Notes under the pieces: generated by a model
Database searches by the model: none
Seen by the model: only the letters and a program-made list of their open reading frames with translations
What the model was told of the DNA's origin: nothing
Assembly: GCA_000727475.1 (NCBI GenBank)
Contig: KL647320.1
Span: 248,001-312,000 of the forward strand
DNA from: Sarcocystis neurona
Taxonomy: Eukaryota > Apicomplexa > Conoidasida > Eucoccidiorida > Sarcocystidae
Length of the DNA: 64,000 nucleotides
Direction of reading: 5' to 3'
Position numbers and translations under genes: made by a program
In this document: in pieces, positions 46,678 through 58,707 of the stretch
Position numbering within the stretch: the first letter of the stretch is position 1
Layout: each line of letters starts with the position of its first letter

Positions 46678-49600
46678 ACATCGGGTTAACCAAGCTCGCT
46701 GTCACCTTTTTTTGTATGAAGCTGCAGAACACGACGACGCGCCAGTTTGTTACTAAATGTTCAAGGAACGTGTTTAGGGAACAAGTTTACTCACAAGACG
46801 GAAAGTTGAGGTCAGGATGAAGCAGAACAGGGTGAATGGAACAGGCCGACCGGGCATTGCGGTGTTGGTCTGCAACCTGTGTCCAGGAATGGGAGCGAGA
46901 AGATCGCCGGTCGGGCGAACTACCGATGCACAGAAGGGTGGACAGTAGTTACAGAAATCGTCAGAAACAAAGATACACTGGATAGATACTGGCAGCAAGC
47001 AGGGAGACGGAGGCCTACACGGTTTGAACAGCAAGTGGTTGTCCGCGATCGAGTACCCGTGTGGGACGTTTTCTTCGTGGCGTACCCTAATGGAACGGGA
47101 CCGTCTTGACTGCAAGCTAAAAAGCTGCTCTGCTGGGGATAAGATGGAGTAGGGCCTACGGAACGACTGTTGTAGTAGAGGTTTCTGAGGTGGATTTTTT
47201 ATCATCGAGTTGGGGAGGGGTCTCCTGTTGTGGAATGGTGAAAGTGCGATCAAGTGAGCGGCTGCTGTGTTCATGTCGCGGGATGTTGTAGAAGTACGCA
47301 GTACGTGTACCATCTTTCTTGATCGTTGCAGAAGGTGCAGAATGCTGTACGTGTTCACGTGTGCAGGGAACGGGGTTTGCAATGGTTCGCACAAAACGGG
47401 CGAAAGTACGGGTAGCGTCTGTCGGATACACTAACTGCAACACCTTAATATGATTGAAGCCATGCCGTGCAGCTCTGGTGTGCTTGCAGAAGCAACTGTC
47501 GTAGCCTTGCGGCTGCTTGGTTAACTTTGCACAGTCAACGCGATTCCGTTCGTTCCTCTTTCTACTACGTGCAGCGGAACTGCTAGTGCACAGTGCGTCA
47601 GAGGGGATATTGAGTTGCTGGCTCCGATAGCGGTACTGACTCTGTTGGGCCACACTCTGGTTCTCTTGTGGCAAGCTTTCTCCGTAGCCGCATTTGGAGC
47701 AGGCTGAAAGCCATCCGGCCACTATCCAGGAAGGAGTATCGCTTGATTACCGTCAAGAGGTGCTTCGCAACACGCACAGACAGACGGCACATCCGCGCTG
47801 ATGACTCCTTGTCTCTTCTCCAGTATATCAAGTGGAGAGCACCACGGTTCCAACCAAAAAGATAGATGCGGTGGCGCTGCTACTGTCAGCGGCGCCAGTG
47901 ATAACTTTACTGAGCTTTGTACAACTTCGTTTACGGAAATTCCATGTGTGTCGAAGAACTTACTGGGATTCAGAAGTCAAATGTTAATGCAGCGTGTATA
48001 CAACCTACTGATATGAATCTGGTTACACGTATGGTGAGGGAATGCTGCACTATGCGGTGTCTTCAGATGCATTGTAGAAATGAGACGCTGCATGCGACAT
48101 TTCGTCACCACCCTAGAACAGTGATATTCGGAATCTCTTTTTATTTGGGAAACTATACCTAATCGGAACGGTTGGAGGCGCGTGATGCTCACTTGTACCT
48201 GCGTAACATTTCACGATGAAAACGAGCTGAATCATTATAGCAACTCGGCTGCAGAGCAATGCTAGCCGCTTCAGAGCGTTACATCTTGTTACCTGATCGT
48301 ATGCGTACAAACGCTTGTATGTCGCCAGGGTGTCGCGTTTTTCTGGAGTCGCCATCATGGTTAGAGTGAGTGAAAGTGTGGCATACTAGCAAACGACCGC
48401 TGTATAAAACTGGACTGGTTGAGCGTGTGACGTAGATGTGGAACATTCAGTAAGACGTTCTCACCTTCGTCCCTCAACTGCGTGCAATATGCTTTCCTGC
48501 ACAAGCCCAGTAGAAAATATACTGCAGACTCTCCCTGCCACGGCCACAACCTGCCTAGTAGCATATATGGTGGAAGCGATACCTTAGCAAGAGGGTGGAA
48601 GAGATACCTTAGCAGGAGGTTGTAAAAAATCTCCAGGTCAAACACCGTGCCGAAGCCTAGTCTCCAGGTTGGCTCGCTCAGTTACACTTTCTAGTGAATC
48701 GGGACGCTAGCTTCAGGACGCGTCACCGCCGTCCTCTGAATTCAGGCGATGCATCTGAACAATGCAGTTAGGCATTCTGCAAGTCCGTAACTACACGTAC
48801 ATCCAGTCGACCTGCGGGACGCATCCTTTTGACTGGAAAAAACCGTCGAGGCGCATATGAAAAGACACACCAAATGTTTGAAGGCACATTGCTCAGATAT
48901 ACGCTAAGTCGTGACAGGTGCAGGAATTCACTGAAGGGCTCTCATGCTGGGGGACCGCAGAGGTTAGGCTGATGCCTCGCCAAATCTGAGTCGCAAGAAC
49001 ACTCCCCTTCAAATAACAAATGAGTTCCCCGCCTGTGGTTTGATTTTGCACGTCGTAGATCCTCTGCCTCTCCTCTGAAGTGCGGCCACGAGCTACCAAA
49101 TTCTGTCTGCCCGCACGGAGCACGTCTCGCTTCCTATCCAGGTGAGCAATTCTGGCTTAGGCTTCGCAAGCTGAGCCAGAGGACTACTGACGTGAAGACG
49201 ACACATTTATGCAACCTGAAAAGAGATTTGAATTTGGTGAGGACACAGCGCAAAATATATGTGCACGCAACTGAAATGCCACCGCAGCTCAGACTTTTTC
49301 TCTAAGACGCTTTTGTTAGAGAAAATCCGCTTCTGCGCGTGTTAACCGCCTTTGGCCACGTTCTTCGCGTGCGTGGGACTGCTTTGCGATAGGTGTAATA
49401 ATCTCATTCTACGTAGCTTTTGCTGGATATATATAGTACCAGGGCAAGGTTCACTTGCTTCGCATTACGTAAGGTGCAGTATGCTTTTACCCGTGTCCTG
49501 TGTCCTGTGGACATCCCCGTTGATTTCTTTACCATTCGAGCACGCATCACTGCCACACACGACCACTGAAGACTTCGCCTGCAAGCGCCCTCCTTTCTCC

Positions 49601-50428
49601 CTGCCTCCGGCGCTTCGGTGTGTGTCTACGGATGCAGTTGCGCCCCGCTGGGAAATACAGTTCGGCCAGTGCAGTCAGACGATTTCGCAAAGTGGAATTC
49701 TCGCGTACACCTCTCTCGAGAAAAGATGAAGCAGTGATTGGTCTGCGGCGCAGCTAGCTGCCCGCTGCAGAAGATGTCTACTCACGTCTGTACTGCGGAG
49801 CTCTCTTCCAACGCTACTGCTCCACCCATGCGTTACTGAGTTTTTCTTGGCGCTGTTCTCAGCTGGAGTACCTAGTTGTGTCTCTTGCACTATGCAGGAC
49901 ACATTTTGGTAATACACTCCAGCTGCAAATCTGGTTTCTCTTTTTCCCTATATAGACACACCCTCGGTGCAAGCCGAGCGTGAGCGCCCTGTCCACTTTT
50001 TTTCAGTCAACGCCCGTATGATTCTCTCCGCTGGAGAAAGACGGCGGATGAGCCCGGCTACATCCGCTTTCCACAGTCGACAAGGGTGGCCGTCTGTTGC
50101 ATATATATGCCGCACGTATAGTTACGCGGCCGGTGAAATTCCCTGCGAAAGACAGGAAGGAGCGGCGGTAACAGCGGAGATACCAACGTACACGATAAAC
50201 TCTCCGCAACAGTGCCATCCTGCGTAGCGGCAAAGCTGTCGTCTCTTCGTTCGGCTACTAGGCCTAAGAGCCCGACAACGCAGCACGGGCTCTAGCACCT
50301 CTTGAGAGAAACAACCGACGGAATCCGGTTTCTACTCCCGATGTCAGCGTTGTAGCAGTAATGACAATCGACTGGGGAACACGCTGCAAGCGCACATCTC
50401 CTACATCTTCGTTATCCGCGGTGGTTCG
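46678..50428. other. Repeat-poor DNA, one weak minus-strand candidate
   Basis: No microsatellite arrays. A 188-codon minus ORF at 47156-47722 is listed separately. A 24-27 bp imperfect duplication (GGTGGAAGMGATACCTTAGCA) lies at 48569-48618. Short frames at 49352-49729 and 49967-50227 have no supporting splice sites or motifs. The last kilobase is probably the upstream region of the + strand membrane-protein gene. Confidence 0.45.
47156..47722 (-). CDS. Weak candidate: single-exon hypothetical protein (188 aa)
   Basis: ATG at 47722. The frame reads MAGWLSACSKCGYGE, then a Gln/Ser-rich and a basic segment, RHGFNHIKVLQLVYPTDATR, TFARFVRTIANPVPCTREHV and a hydrophilic Thr/Ser-rich end. Residue use is mixed and not repeat-driven. 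No domain, signal peptide or membrane helix is visible. Two overlapping minus frames nearby are also open, so this may be chance. It would be divergent from or downstream of Sec61 gamma. Confidence 0.28.
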   Translation of the reverse strand: MAGWLSACSKCGYGESLPQENQSVAQQSQYRYRSQQLNIPSDALCTSSSAARSRKRNERNRVDCAKLTKQPQGYDSCFCKHTRAARHGFNHIKVLQLVYPTDATRTFARFVRTIANPVPCTREHVQHSAPSATIKKDGTRTAYFYNIPRHEHSSRSLDRTFTIPQQETPPQLDDKKSTSETSTTTVVP

Positions 50429-53400
50429 ATGTTAGACGTACGGTTCTGTCTCTTGCTTCTTTTAGAAGCAGGCATCTACCGATACACCAGCCACGCGGTG
50501 ACTTTACCTCGCGCGTATTCTGCTGTAAGCATTCCTTCCTTCGTCTCTTCTACTCCGCACCTCACACTCTGCATATTAATTACGTCACACATCTTGCTGC
50601 CATCATACAGGGATAGCAGTTAGTTTAGCACATCCACGCCACACACGCACCGAGATAACACGGGCACTGTTGCGTGAAAAAACGCATAGATGAAGCTGCG
50701 TGGATGCACACAGTCGGGTCTAGGTGAGAAAAGTGTGGACGATACATAGGTCCCAGGACAAGCTGAAACTGAAAGTGCTGACTAGCAAACAGTGTGCAAT
50801 ACTGCGTCCCCACACATGTGATAGTACCCCCACAACTGCGTGTGTCTGCCTCCCGTTTTCAAAGCACTTAGGCGAGGCTAGTCAACAACGACGGTTGAGC
50901 ACTATTATCCCACGAGGTTTTGCGCGTAGACCGCTTCATTATTGGTATGGAAGACACAGTACGGGACAGAATTCGCATCCGTATATCAGCGCTTATTACT
51001 CGTAACCTGCTTGAAAGCTTCCACTGATGCTAGTCAGACTTCCATTTTCTCCTGTGCCATCACGCTGTCCAAGTGTGTCTCTGGTCATGCTTCTACAGGC
51101 CAGAGATGACAATCTGTTGCTTTCCCGATCCATCCAGGTGATAGGTGATCATGCCTTTACGAGTCAGCCGTTACTGCTTGAGGATCCCATCGAAAGCTTT
51201 GGCACCTTTCCTAAACGGTTCCCTCTGCAGCGAAACAACCCTCTCTACGCGCCGCAGGAACGCACATTCCTAGACGCATTCGGCTCTGCCGAAGGAGCTT
51301 TAAATACACATAGAGGCAATTACCTCGAACATGTAAAAAACACGGCAACTTTACCGTCACGCGAATATGCGTTTACAGACGCCGACACGAAGACGCTAAG
51401 AACTGCAAATGAGAGTGTCCAGGCAAGCAGCACGCCGCTGGTGGGCTCCGGCGAAAAAGTGACATCCAGGGACGGCGCTCAGAATACCGGTGGTCGAGGC
51501 GCAACTGTAACACCTGATACTTCACCACTTGAACGCAAAGCTGTCAGCACGACCGCGCCGTGGGCGTCGTACAGAGCAGACGTTACTCAAGAGCTCCCAG
51601 ACGAGAAGCACGAATCAGGTGAGCAAAGCACAGATGAACAAGGCGGCGTCACACAGGGTGCACTTTCAGACACTCCAGCGCCGTTACACCTTGTTGCGGA
51701 CGCCCTGGAAGCGAGAAGGACGCCGTTCCCGATACCTTTGCAAGAGGTGGCTCCTTTCACCAGCAGCACTACAACAAAGACTCTAGTTCAAGTTCAAGAT
51801 GAGAGTTCTTCGCCTACGAACTACACCACTGCAAGTGGCTCGACGGCGGAAACGTCCCACGCGGATGGCGTCACCCTCGCTCGACAAGCAACACCCATTC
51901 CTACGAAGGATACGAATAGAGAGACAACTGCCGCGGTAGTCGGGGCGAACCCTGGAGGGAAGAATCCACGTTTTGACTCAAACACGCTTAAAGATACCAA
52001 AGAAGCGGCGAGCTCATCTGTTCTGGAGATCTCGGGCCAGTTTGTGGAACTACAGTCGCTAGGCTCAAAAAAAGGGGTCACCACAGTGGTGTCAGATACG
52101 GCCAGCAAGGAACATCGAATCTCCAAACACGAAGTAAAAGAAAATCAACCTGTTGAGAAAAAGCTCGCCCAGCAAGGCCCCGACCTCTCAAAGCACGAGA
52201 CACAAAATCTCGTCGATCCACAGGGTGTGTCTGTAAATAATGTCCAGAAAGTACTGCACTCTGCGTTTTCACAGCGTTCCGAGTCTAAGCATGTAGGTGT
52301 GTGTTGTTTGAACGGTTTTTAAAATCTCGCACACAGATGGTGCGCAGTACTGGGATATACAACAGGAACAGAGCACAACCACACCCAAAATGCCCCTGCG
52401 TGGGGCGACAAGTCTAACAGATAAACCTGCGTGAAATATATGTTGAAATGCTTTTAAATATCTTTCAGCACTTGCTCAGAAAGTCAGGAAGTTTGTCGGT
52501 TTGCGAGCGGGATCGAGCCTTCATCTGGAGACGCAAAAACTTATTGAAAAGGTACACCACTCGATTATAGTGGAGAAAAATACATAAAGGGTCCTGTCGT
52601 TCAGAATTTTCTACACGCAGGATAACCGGCCCACCGGGTCGCGTTCGCGGAACTGAATAATTACTCGTAGCACACGCGTACGTGGCTCGAAGAGAGACTG
52701 AATATAATAAGGTACAGAACGCAGTAGACTACCGACTTCTAATCGAAGTCGATCGTGTACGGTATTGGCGCATCAGATTGACATACGTGGGTGGTACTCC
52801 GGTATACAGGCGGACTGCTGAATATTTGCATCCGCAGCGCGTGCGCTACTAATGCACATCAGTAGTAAACGTTGGATCAGTGAGTACAGTAGACCCATGC
52901 TCAATGTGGGGAGCCCACAAAAACGTAGCCACATTCATGTCCTTCCTCAAAGCAACATCTGACACTTTTATACTCGTTGCAGAATTGCGACATTTCAACC
53001 TTCGGACCGTCGTACTGCGCCTCCAAAGCGAATCCGAATGCGGAGGAACTTCTCTGGTCGCTCGAGCATCGGAAGAACACCACTTGCTTTGTCATTGCGC
53101 TCATCACCCTGGCTTTCGGCGTCCTCGTCCAGACACTAATTCGACTTCTGGAACACAGGATCAGTCAAGGAAAAGACGAGTTTTCAAAAGAAGTAATGGA
53201 AACCGCGTTTCGACAGATCGCCACAATCAGCATTGTCAATGTGCTGTTGTGGGGAGTGATGCAATCGAATTTGGCCTCCGTCCTTGACCAGCTCATCTTT
53301 GGAGATGTAAGATAAGTCCGAGGTGGACACGAGAAAACTATATTTCTTGTAGTAGGCCCCAGGTCACCTCCGCATATGCAGCTTCTGCAGTGCTGCAAAA

Positions 53401-56400
53401 TTAGATGAGGGGAGGGTGTGCATCCCGGGGTTTCGTGACAGAGTGCGTGACGCTGGTGACATGTTTTTCGTCAGCGACAGTATGACTGAATTGTTTACGC
53501 GAAGGCGCACACACTGAAAGGAAGAGTCGTCTGGTTACTTGAAACAAAAGTGAAACACGCCTTTTAAAGTGCTACGCTCGAGCGGATAGCGGATATGGGA
53601 ATTCAGGAGCGCGCTGCGTTTTTCCTCTCATTTTACATCGGTGCCTTTAGGTCATTCCAAAAGAACGCGACAGCGACGCAGTCCTGGAGAACGTGTCGCC
53701 GATGCTTGAAGTCCTTTTTGAAGAGCTGTTTTTCGTCGCTGTGATTCTGCTAGTTTGGTAAGCCTTTAAGTTGCGTCCATCTCCGACTCGGGCGAGAGTA
53801 CCTCTTTGCACGTCAGTCTCCAGTTTGAAGTGATACGTTCGTATCCGGGCACTCGCTTTCGAGTTATGTATTCTTATAACCGGTGACTGACTCCTGGCGG
53901 AGCCACTTGACCAGCCCGTGGGGACACACCGACGAAGTGGCTACTGCGCCACTTCGTGCAATAGTTGTCATTGCTCCGTCTCATTTAGCATGTATCAGTG
54001 ACCTGGACGCAATATGGACCCGTACCCGTGGGCTGCGTTGGGCGCAGGTACGTGCTTTACGTCCTAATTTTCCAGTGCCTGACTCGTCAACTTATAGACT
54101 GGATGCGCCGTGCGGACGAGGAAGGTGACATACCAGAAGTAGCGAGACAAGCAGAAATACACCGCAAACGGTGCTGCGGCTGGCTTTTGGGGCGTAGGGC
54201 CATAGACAAGGCAAACTTCATTGCTCACAGGTGAAGCCCAGCAGACGAGATATTTGCAGGTGTGCACTGACGCACGTCCTACTTCCGAGAAACAGCAGCG
54301 GGGAAAAACGAGTTGCTTGTTGCCTGCGCTGTATTCGCGCTGCTTCTATCTTAGCAGGAATATCGTGCTGTTGAAAGTGTGTCGTTACAGCACGTCTTTT
54401 TATAGTGCTGCCTAGCTTCACGCGCTGCACGTGGTACGCTTCGGTCAGCAGAACATTCCTTATTATAAGGTGACCAAGAGACTAAAGAGATTGGGCACCA
54501 GGTTTTTTTGTAAGTGGAAAAACCCGTTTGCACCGTGTGCGTAGCTTGCGTTAGCGCCATCGTGCACCGCGTGCGTCTTTTCAGACAACGGTATCCACCG
54601 ACTTTTCTATTCTGCAGTCTACAATTCTCGTGTACGCGACAGGTATGAATTTGGCGACAACGTGCAAGCTATGAGCGTGCCCGGTGTAGACCCCACCGGT
54701 TACTACTTCATGGAGTACTTGCGAGCAGCTCTGCTGCGAATGGCAATTGAAATGATTCGCCTCCCTAACTCCACTCTTATATTCCTCATGTTCGTTGGAG
54801 TGTGTCTCAGGTGAGCACCGCAGAGTAACTGGTAAACCGGGACCCTGCATTGAAGTTCCACCAGCTGAAGCCTCATTGTGCCACTATGTCAACTTGACGA
54901 CGACACGCAAGAATTGAAATGGTGACAGAAACATTATTAGCAGAGATAAATGCTGTTTTTGCGTCGCTGAACGTTTCTCAGAACATCACGTCAGCAACTG
55001 TGCACCGGTGTACTAAGCACCTCTCTCCTAGTGATAAAGAAGACGTTCAACAAAAGGGCCCTTACGACGAATTCGAAATCATTTTCTGCTTGTATAAATC
55101 GGCACAATCGTGCATCTGAACGCAGATGCTGTGGTTACCGCAGGCCCATGTTGAGCTTCCGCCTCTCACAGGAGGTGGCATTGATCAGTACTTTGTCCTC
55201 AGCGTGTCTTCTTGGCATGCTGCTTATCTGGGCGTACGTGTACCGAATCGAACGTCAACTGCGACCGCGTCACATTCCGCAGTACTTGGTTCTACGATAT
55301 CATATGGACGTGGGAGGTCACTCAGACAGTTACGTCGAGCAGTTCACGCCACCGTATAAACTTCAGAAACAAAAGGTTAGTCCTTCTTGCGTCCACAGAT
55401 GAAGCAGAATCGGACTAGTTGCCTATATACCACCGGAGGAGTGGGTACACGATCGTCAGTGGTTTCGCACACTGGCTCCCTTATGCTCATTTCAGTGTAG
55501 CCGAGTGACGCTCCGTCTGCCACATCCGACCTTACAAATTGCGCAGGATACGTGGCCTGGTCTGATGTCCCTCCTCTACGGGACCACGCTGCCGAACAAA
55601 CACCAGCAACTATTTTGCTTCTGGGCTAACGGACCCGCCCTTGTACTTCGTTCTTTAGAGGTATGCGCACCTGGACGCTGTCAAACGCTCGAAAAAGTTG
55701 AAGAGGGATATCGCTGCTGCGTTTCTTTTACAAGCTTGCTTTGGAGCGCTCAGTTTCCCTTGCTTTGTGGCAGTTGTGTTGGATGACAACACACGTGTTT
55801 TTCCTGAGCTCTGAATGCGCGTACATGGTGTCCAATTACTGCTTGCCGGCAAACCTCCTCGCGTGTGCCCCCCTGCGTCGTGTGATTAACATCAGGCTAC
55901 GTTTTTCTGTCAACTTCTAGTGCTCGCTTGGTGGGTGCAATTGGTACGAAACCATCCGGCCACCTGGCTTCGGTACTGCTGGTGGGGCAACCTCATCGTC
56001 GGCGCGTGTGCGCTAATGCAGTTTGGTCTTTTGGAACATGTTGTTTATACCGTGCTTGTGGCGTTGAACTCTGGTCTTTTGATAGAGCCAGAGCTCTTGG
56101 AAAAGGTGAGCACGACACACCTAGAATTAGAGTGCCGCTTGCGCCGTCACAGCGTTAGTACTTCAAGTCCGCAGTGACCTCACGAAAAAATTGCATTAAG
56201 GAAACCGTGGAGTGGCGGTTTCAGCTGTCCGTGAGCACGCTTGACAAGCCACGCTCTTTCCTGTCAATAGTATGACAGTTGAACATGAGTATCGAATGTT
56301 CAGGAGGGCTCAGAATATTTATGGGCAGTCTGACACAGTTCATTTCAGTTTGTACAGTACTGTGTGAGCGCTGCTTTGTGCTACTCACTTCCCATAGCAT

Positions 56401-58707
56401 TTTGGTCGAAGGTACAGTTCCCGCCCTACACTCACCGCAAACACAGCCGCCTTCGAACACAGTTAGCGTACAACTGTGAGATGCTTTCAAAATTATGCGC
56501 AGGTCTGGGATATGCAAAGGGCTGAGAATATGCGACTCATTGTGGAGCTTACTGACGCCCTTCGTGTGCAGTCTACTCTATACGCAATCAACGAAGGAGG
56601 TGATATTTTTTGGAGGCAACTACTTATACGGTGCGTTCCGTTACTTCCGCGAACGGTGCTCCGCTGCGGAATCCAAGCAGGGGACACGCTGAACTAAAGA
56701 AAGTGCTAAGGTACTGCACGGAGTGAGGGTGTGCATTGTGCGGGGCCAAACTTTTGAAGACTTCTCCATGTGCTTAATGCTTACACACAGTAACTTGGCG
56801 ATTCGGAAATACTCTTTCCACAGACGGCAACGTAGAGGCTCATTCGCAGGGTCACTGGTACTTCGCACTCCTGAAGCATCAGCTTTTCACTGTAAAAGGT
56901 TCGATATACCCAGCAAATAGATTTTTAAGTGCAACGTGCTATTGCTTAAAGGGCCTGCTCTGCGGAAATGTACCCAGATCAAAGAGTGCTCCGCGGCAGG
57001 CTCAAGAGCAACGCCTGAGTATCTGGGCTGGCCTGGACGAGGAGCATCAGGGAGAGATAAATAGGGAAAAAGTCTTCCGGTATCTTTCTTCGCAGGGTTT
57101 GCCTGTAAAGAGCGAAGCAGATGTTTCGGTATGTTCGCACGTGACTAGGTGCACTCGCGCCGAGCTGGACGTTTCAGCGTTTGTGTCTGGTGGAGAACGG
57201 AGCGCTCAGTGTCGGCAATCACTTATGATTAAAGCTTAATCTTCCTTTATGCCGTAGGACTTTTTGCAAGTCTTTGATCGTGAGGGGAAGGGAGGACTGA
57301 ACGAAGATGAGTTTTTCGTCTTGGTAATGATTGTCAAGCAAATGCTGATGGAACCGCTAGATAAGGACGCGCTGCGGGTGAGTGGTTTCCGAAGAACTTC
57401 CGTAGAGTTGAAGACTGCATTTGTTGCTGCGAGGCTCAGACAGGTGCCTCAGTAGTCGGCTCCCACTACGGATGTCTTAAGAACAATAGACAAAGCACAG
57501 CTCGCTCTTGTGTCGTATCCGGTGTGCCTGTGCCCTAAAACGCAGGCACTTTTTGAAAACGAATACGGTATCCCGTGGACGTCTGCCGTTGGTATCGACA
57601 TGCCTACGCTCAGCAAGATACTCACTAAGGTAAGCAATATTGAATGAGATTCATTTCCACGTAGCTACATGCCGAGCTTTTGATACTCTGCTTCAACCGC
57701 AGTACGCCCGTATTTCCTGCTGTCCTTCTGGAGTAGTCTTACATTTGCATGTCACTTACTTTACGCAGCTGCATCTTATATGGTCTGAGGGCAAAAAGCG
57801 TTATCTATTCGATTTCGTCGGTGGAAGGCGAGGCACGACGAGTGTGTCGCCGGATCAATTCGTCACCAGTCTCCAGGCTATGGACGAGCAGGCAATGCAG
57901 CCATTCCAGGTACACCGTCACTTTTTTAACGATTTCCAGCACTAGATTATTTACAGGAACTACTGGGCTTGCCACTACGTGACACGGCATTTTTACGCTT
58001 CGGCGGCGGACTGCTTGTACAAGGAATAGAAAAAGCTTCACTTTTTTCTCGTCTATGCCGTACAAAAAATGCCGCAGGTATGCAGCGTATACCACCTAGG
58101 GTCACTCCAACGCAAAGCCGGATACAAGTTTATTCGATGTGCGCAACTTACGCGTACCTGCATCAACGCACGAAAGGTTCTTCATCGGGGAAGTATCCTT
58201 GTCTCTCTTCTGCTTGCGACCCTGCCTGCCTGCCGCGCTGTATGCCTTACTTTTACTTTATCATCTGCGTGAGTGTGATACTTTGCCTTTAGGCAGACTT
58301 AACAGGTAGACATGCTGACGGCGACAGATTTTCTTGAAGTCGCTTTTTGCTGCGCCAGGTGTTCGTCGTGGATGTTTCTGCCGCGGTCCAGGGCCTTCAT
58401 AGCACTGGACACTCGCAAGAGCGTAGCGTCGCCGGGATGCAGTGGTATTATAGAATTGTTACGCAGCTCTTCTGCTAAGCGGAAAATATGCTCGACAGAG
58501 CTGCGCGCGTTCCCTGAGCAGCGCCGCGAAGAACTCAGCTCGTGGGCTGAGTCGATATCGATAGATATACTTTTCAGGCTACTTCGACAGGTTTCCCAAA
58601 GTAAACTACACAGTAACCTGCCCTGCCCCAAGCGGTGTGTAAGAGGAGTGCAGTCCCCACGTTGGTATGCACGCCCGTGCAATGTTGGGACGGGTCCAGT
58701 TCGGTAG
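50429..58707 (+). CDS. MLO-like multi-pass membrane protein with C-terminal EF-hand
   Basis: Spliced model of about 1,440 aa. Exons: 50429-50524, 51099-52296, 52469-52551, 52983-53306, 53651-53757, 54048-54230, 54358-54376 (tentative), 54416-54509, 54585-54810, 55144-55375, 55496-55660, 55896-56105, 56349-56411, 56503-56630, 56681-56710, 56921-57128, 57258-57377, 57546-57629, 57769-57909, 57957-58077, 58118-58268, 58359-58707. All phases match. Order: signal-like MLDVRFCLLLLLEAG; about 400 Ser/Thr-rich residues; TM1 FVIALITLAFGVLVQTLIRL then LEHRISQGKDEF; TM2 IATISIVNVLLWGVM; TM3 FFVAVILLVWYVLYVLIFQ; a long basic loop; TM4 LPNSTLIFLMFVGVCL; TM5 ALISTLSSACLLGMLLIWAY; FCFWANGPALVLRSLE and TM6; TM7 VQYCVSAALCYSLPIAFW. 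The spacing and the FW.N.P..VL and Q..CS..LCYSLP signatures match plant MLO proteins (linked to calcium flux and calmodulin). The C-terminus adds EF-hand-type segments. Family assignment is inference. An intronless start at 51027 is an alternative. Confidence 0.62.

Noticed and set aside
54413..54415. Stop-codon read-through or recoded TAG in the MLO-like gene
   Set aside because: A microexon plus short intron explains the frame without recoding. Kept only as an alternative.
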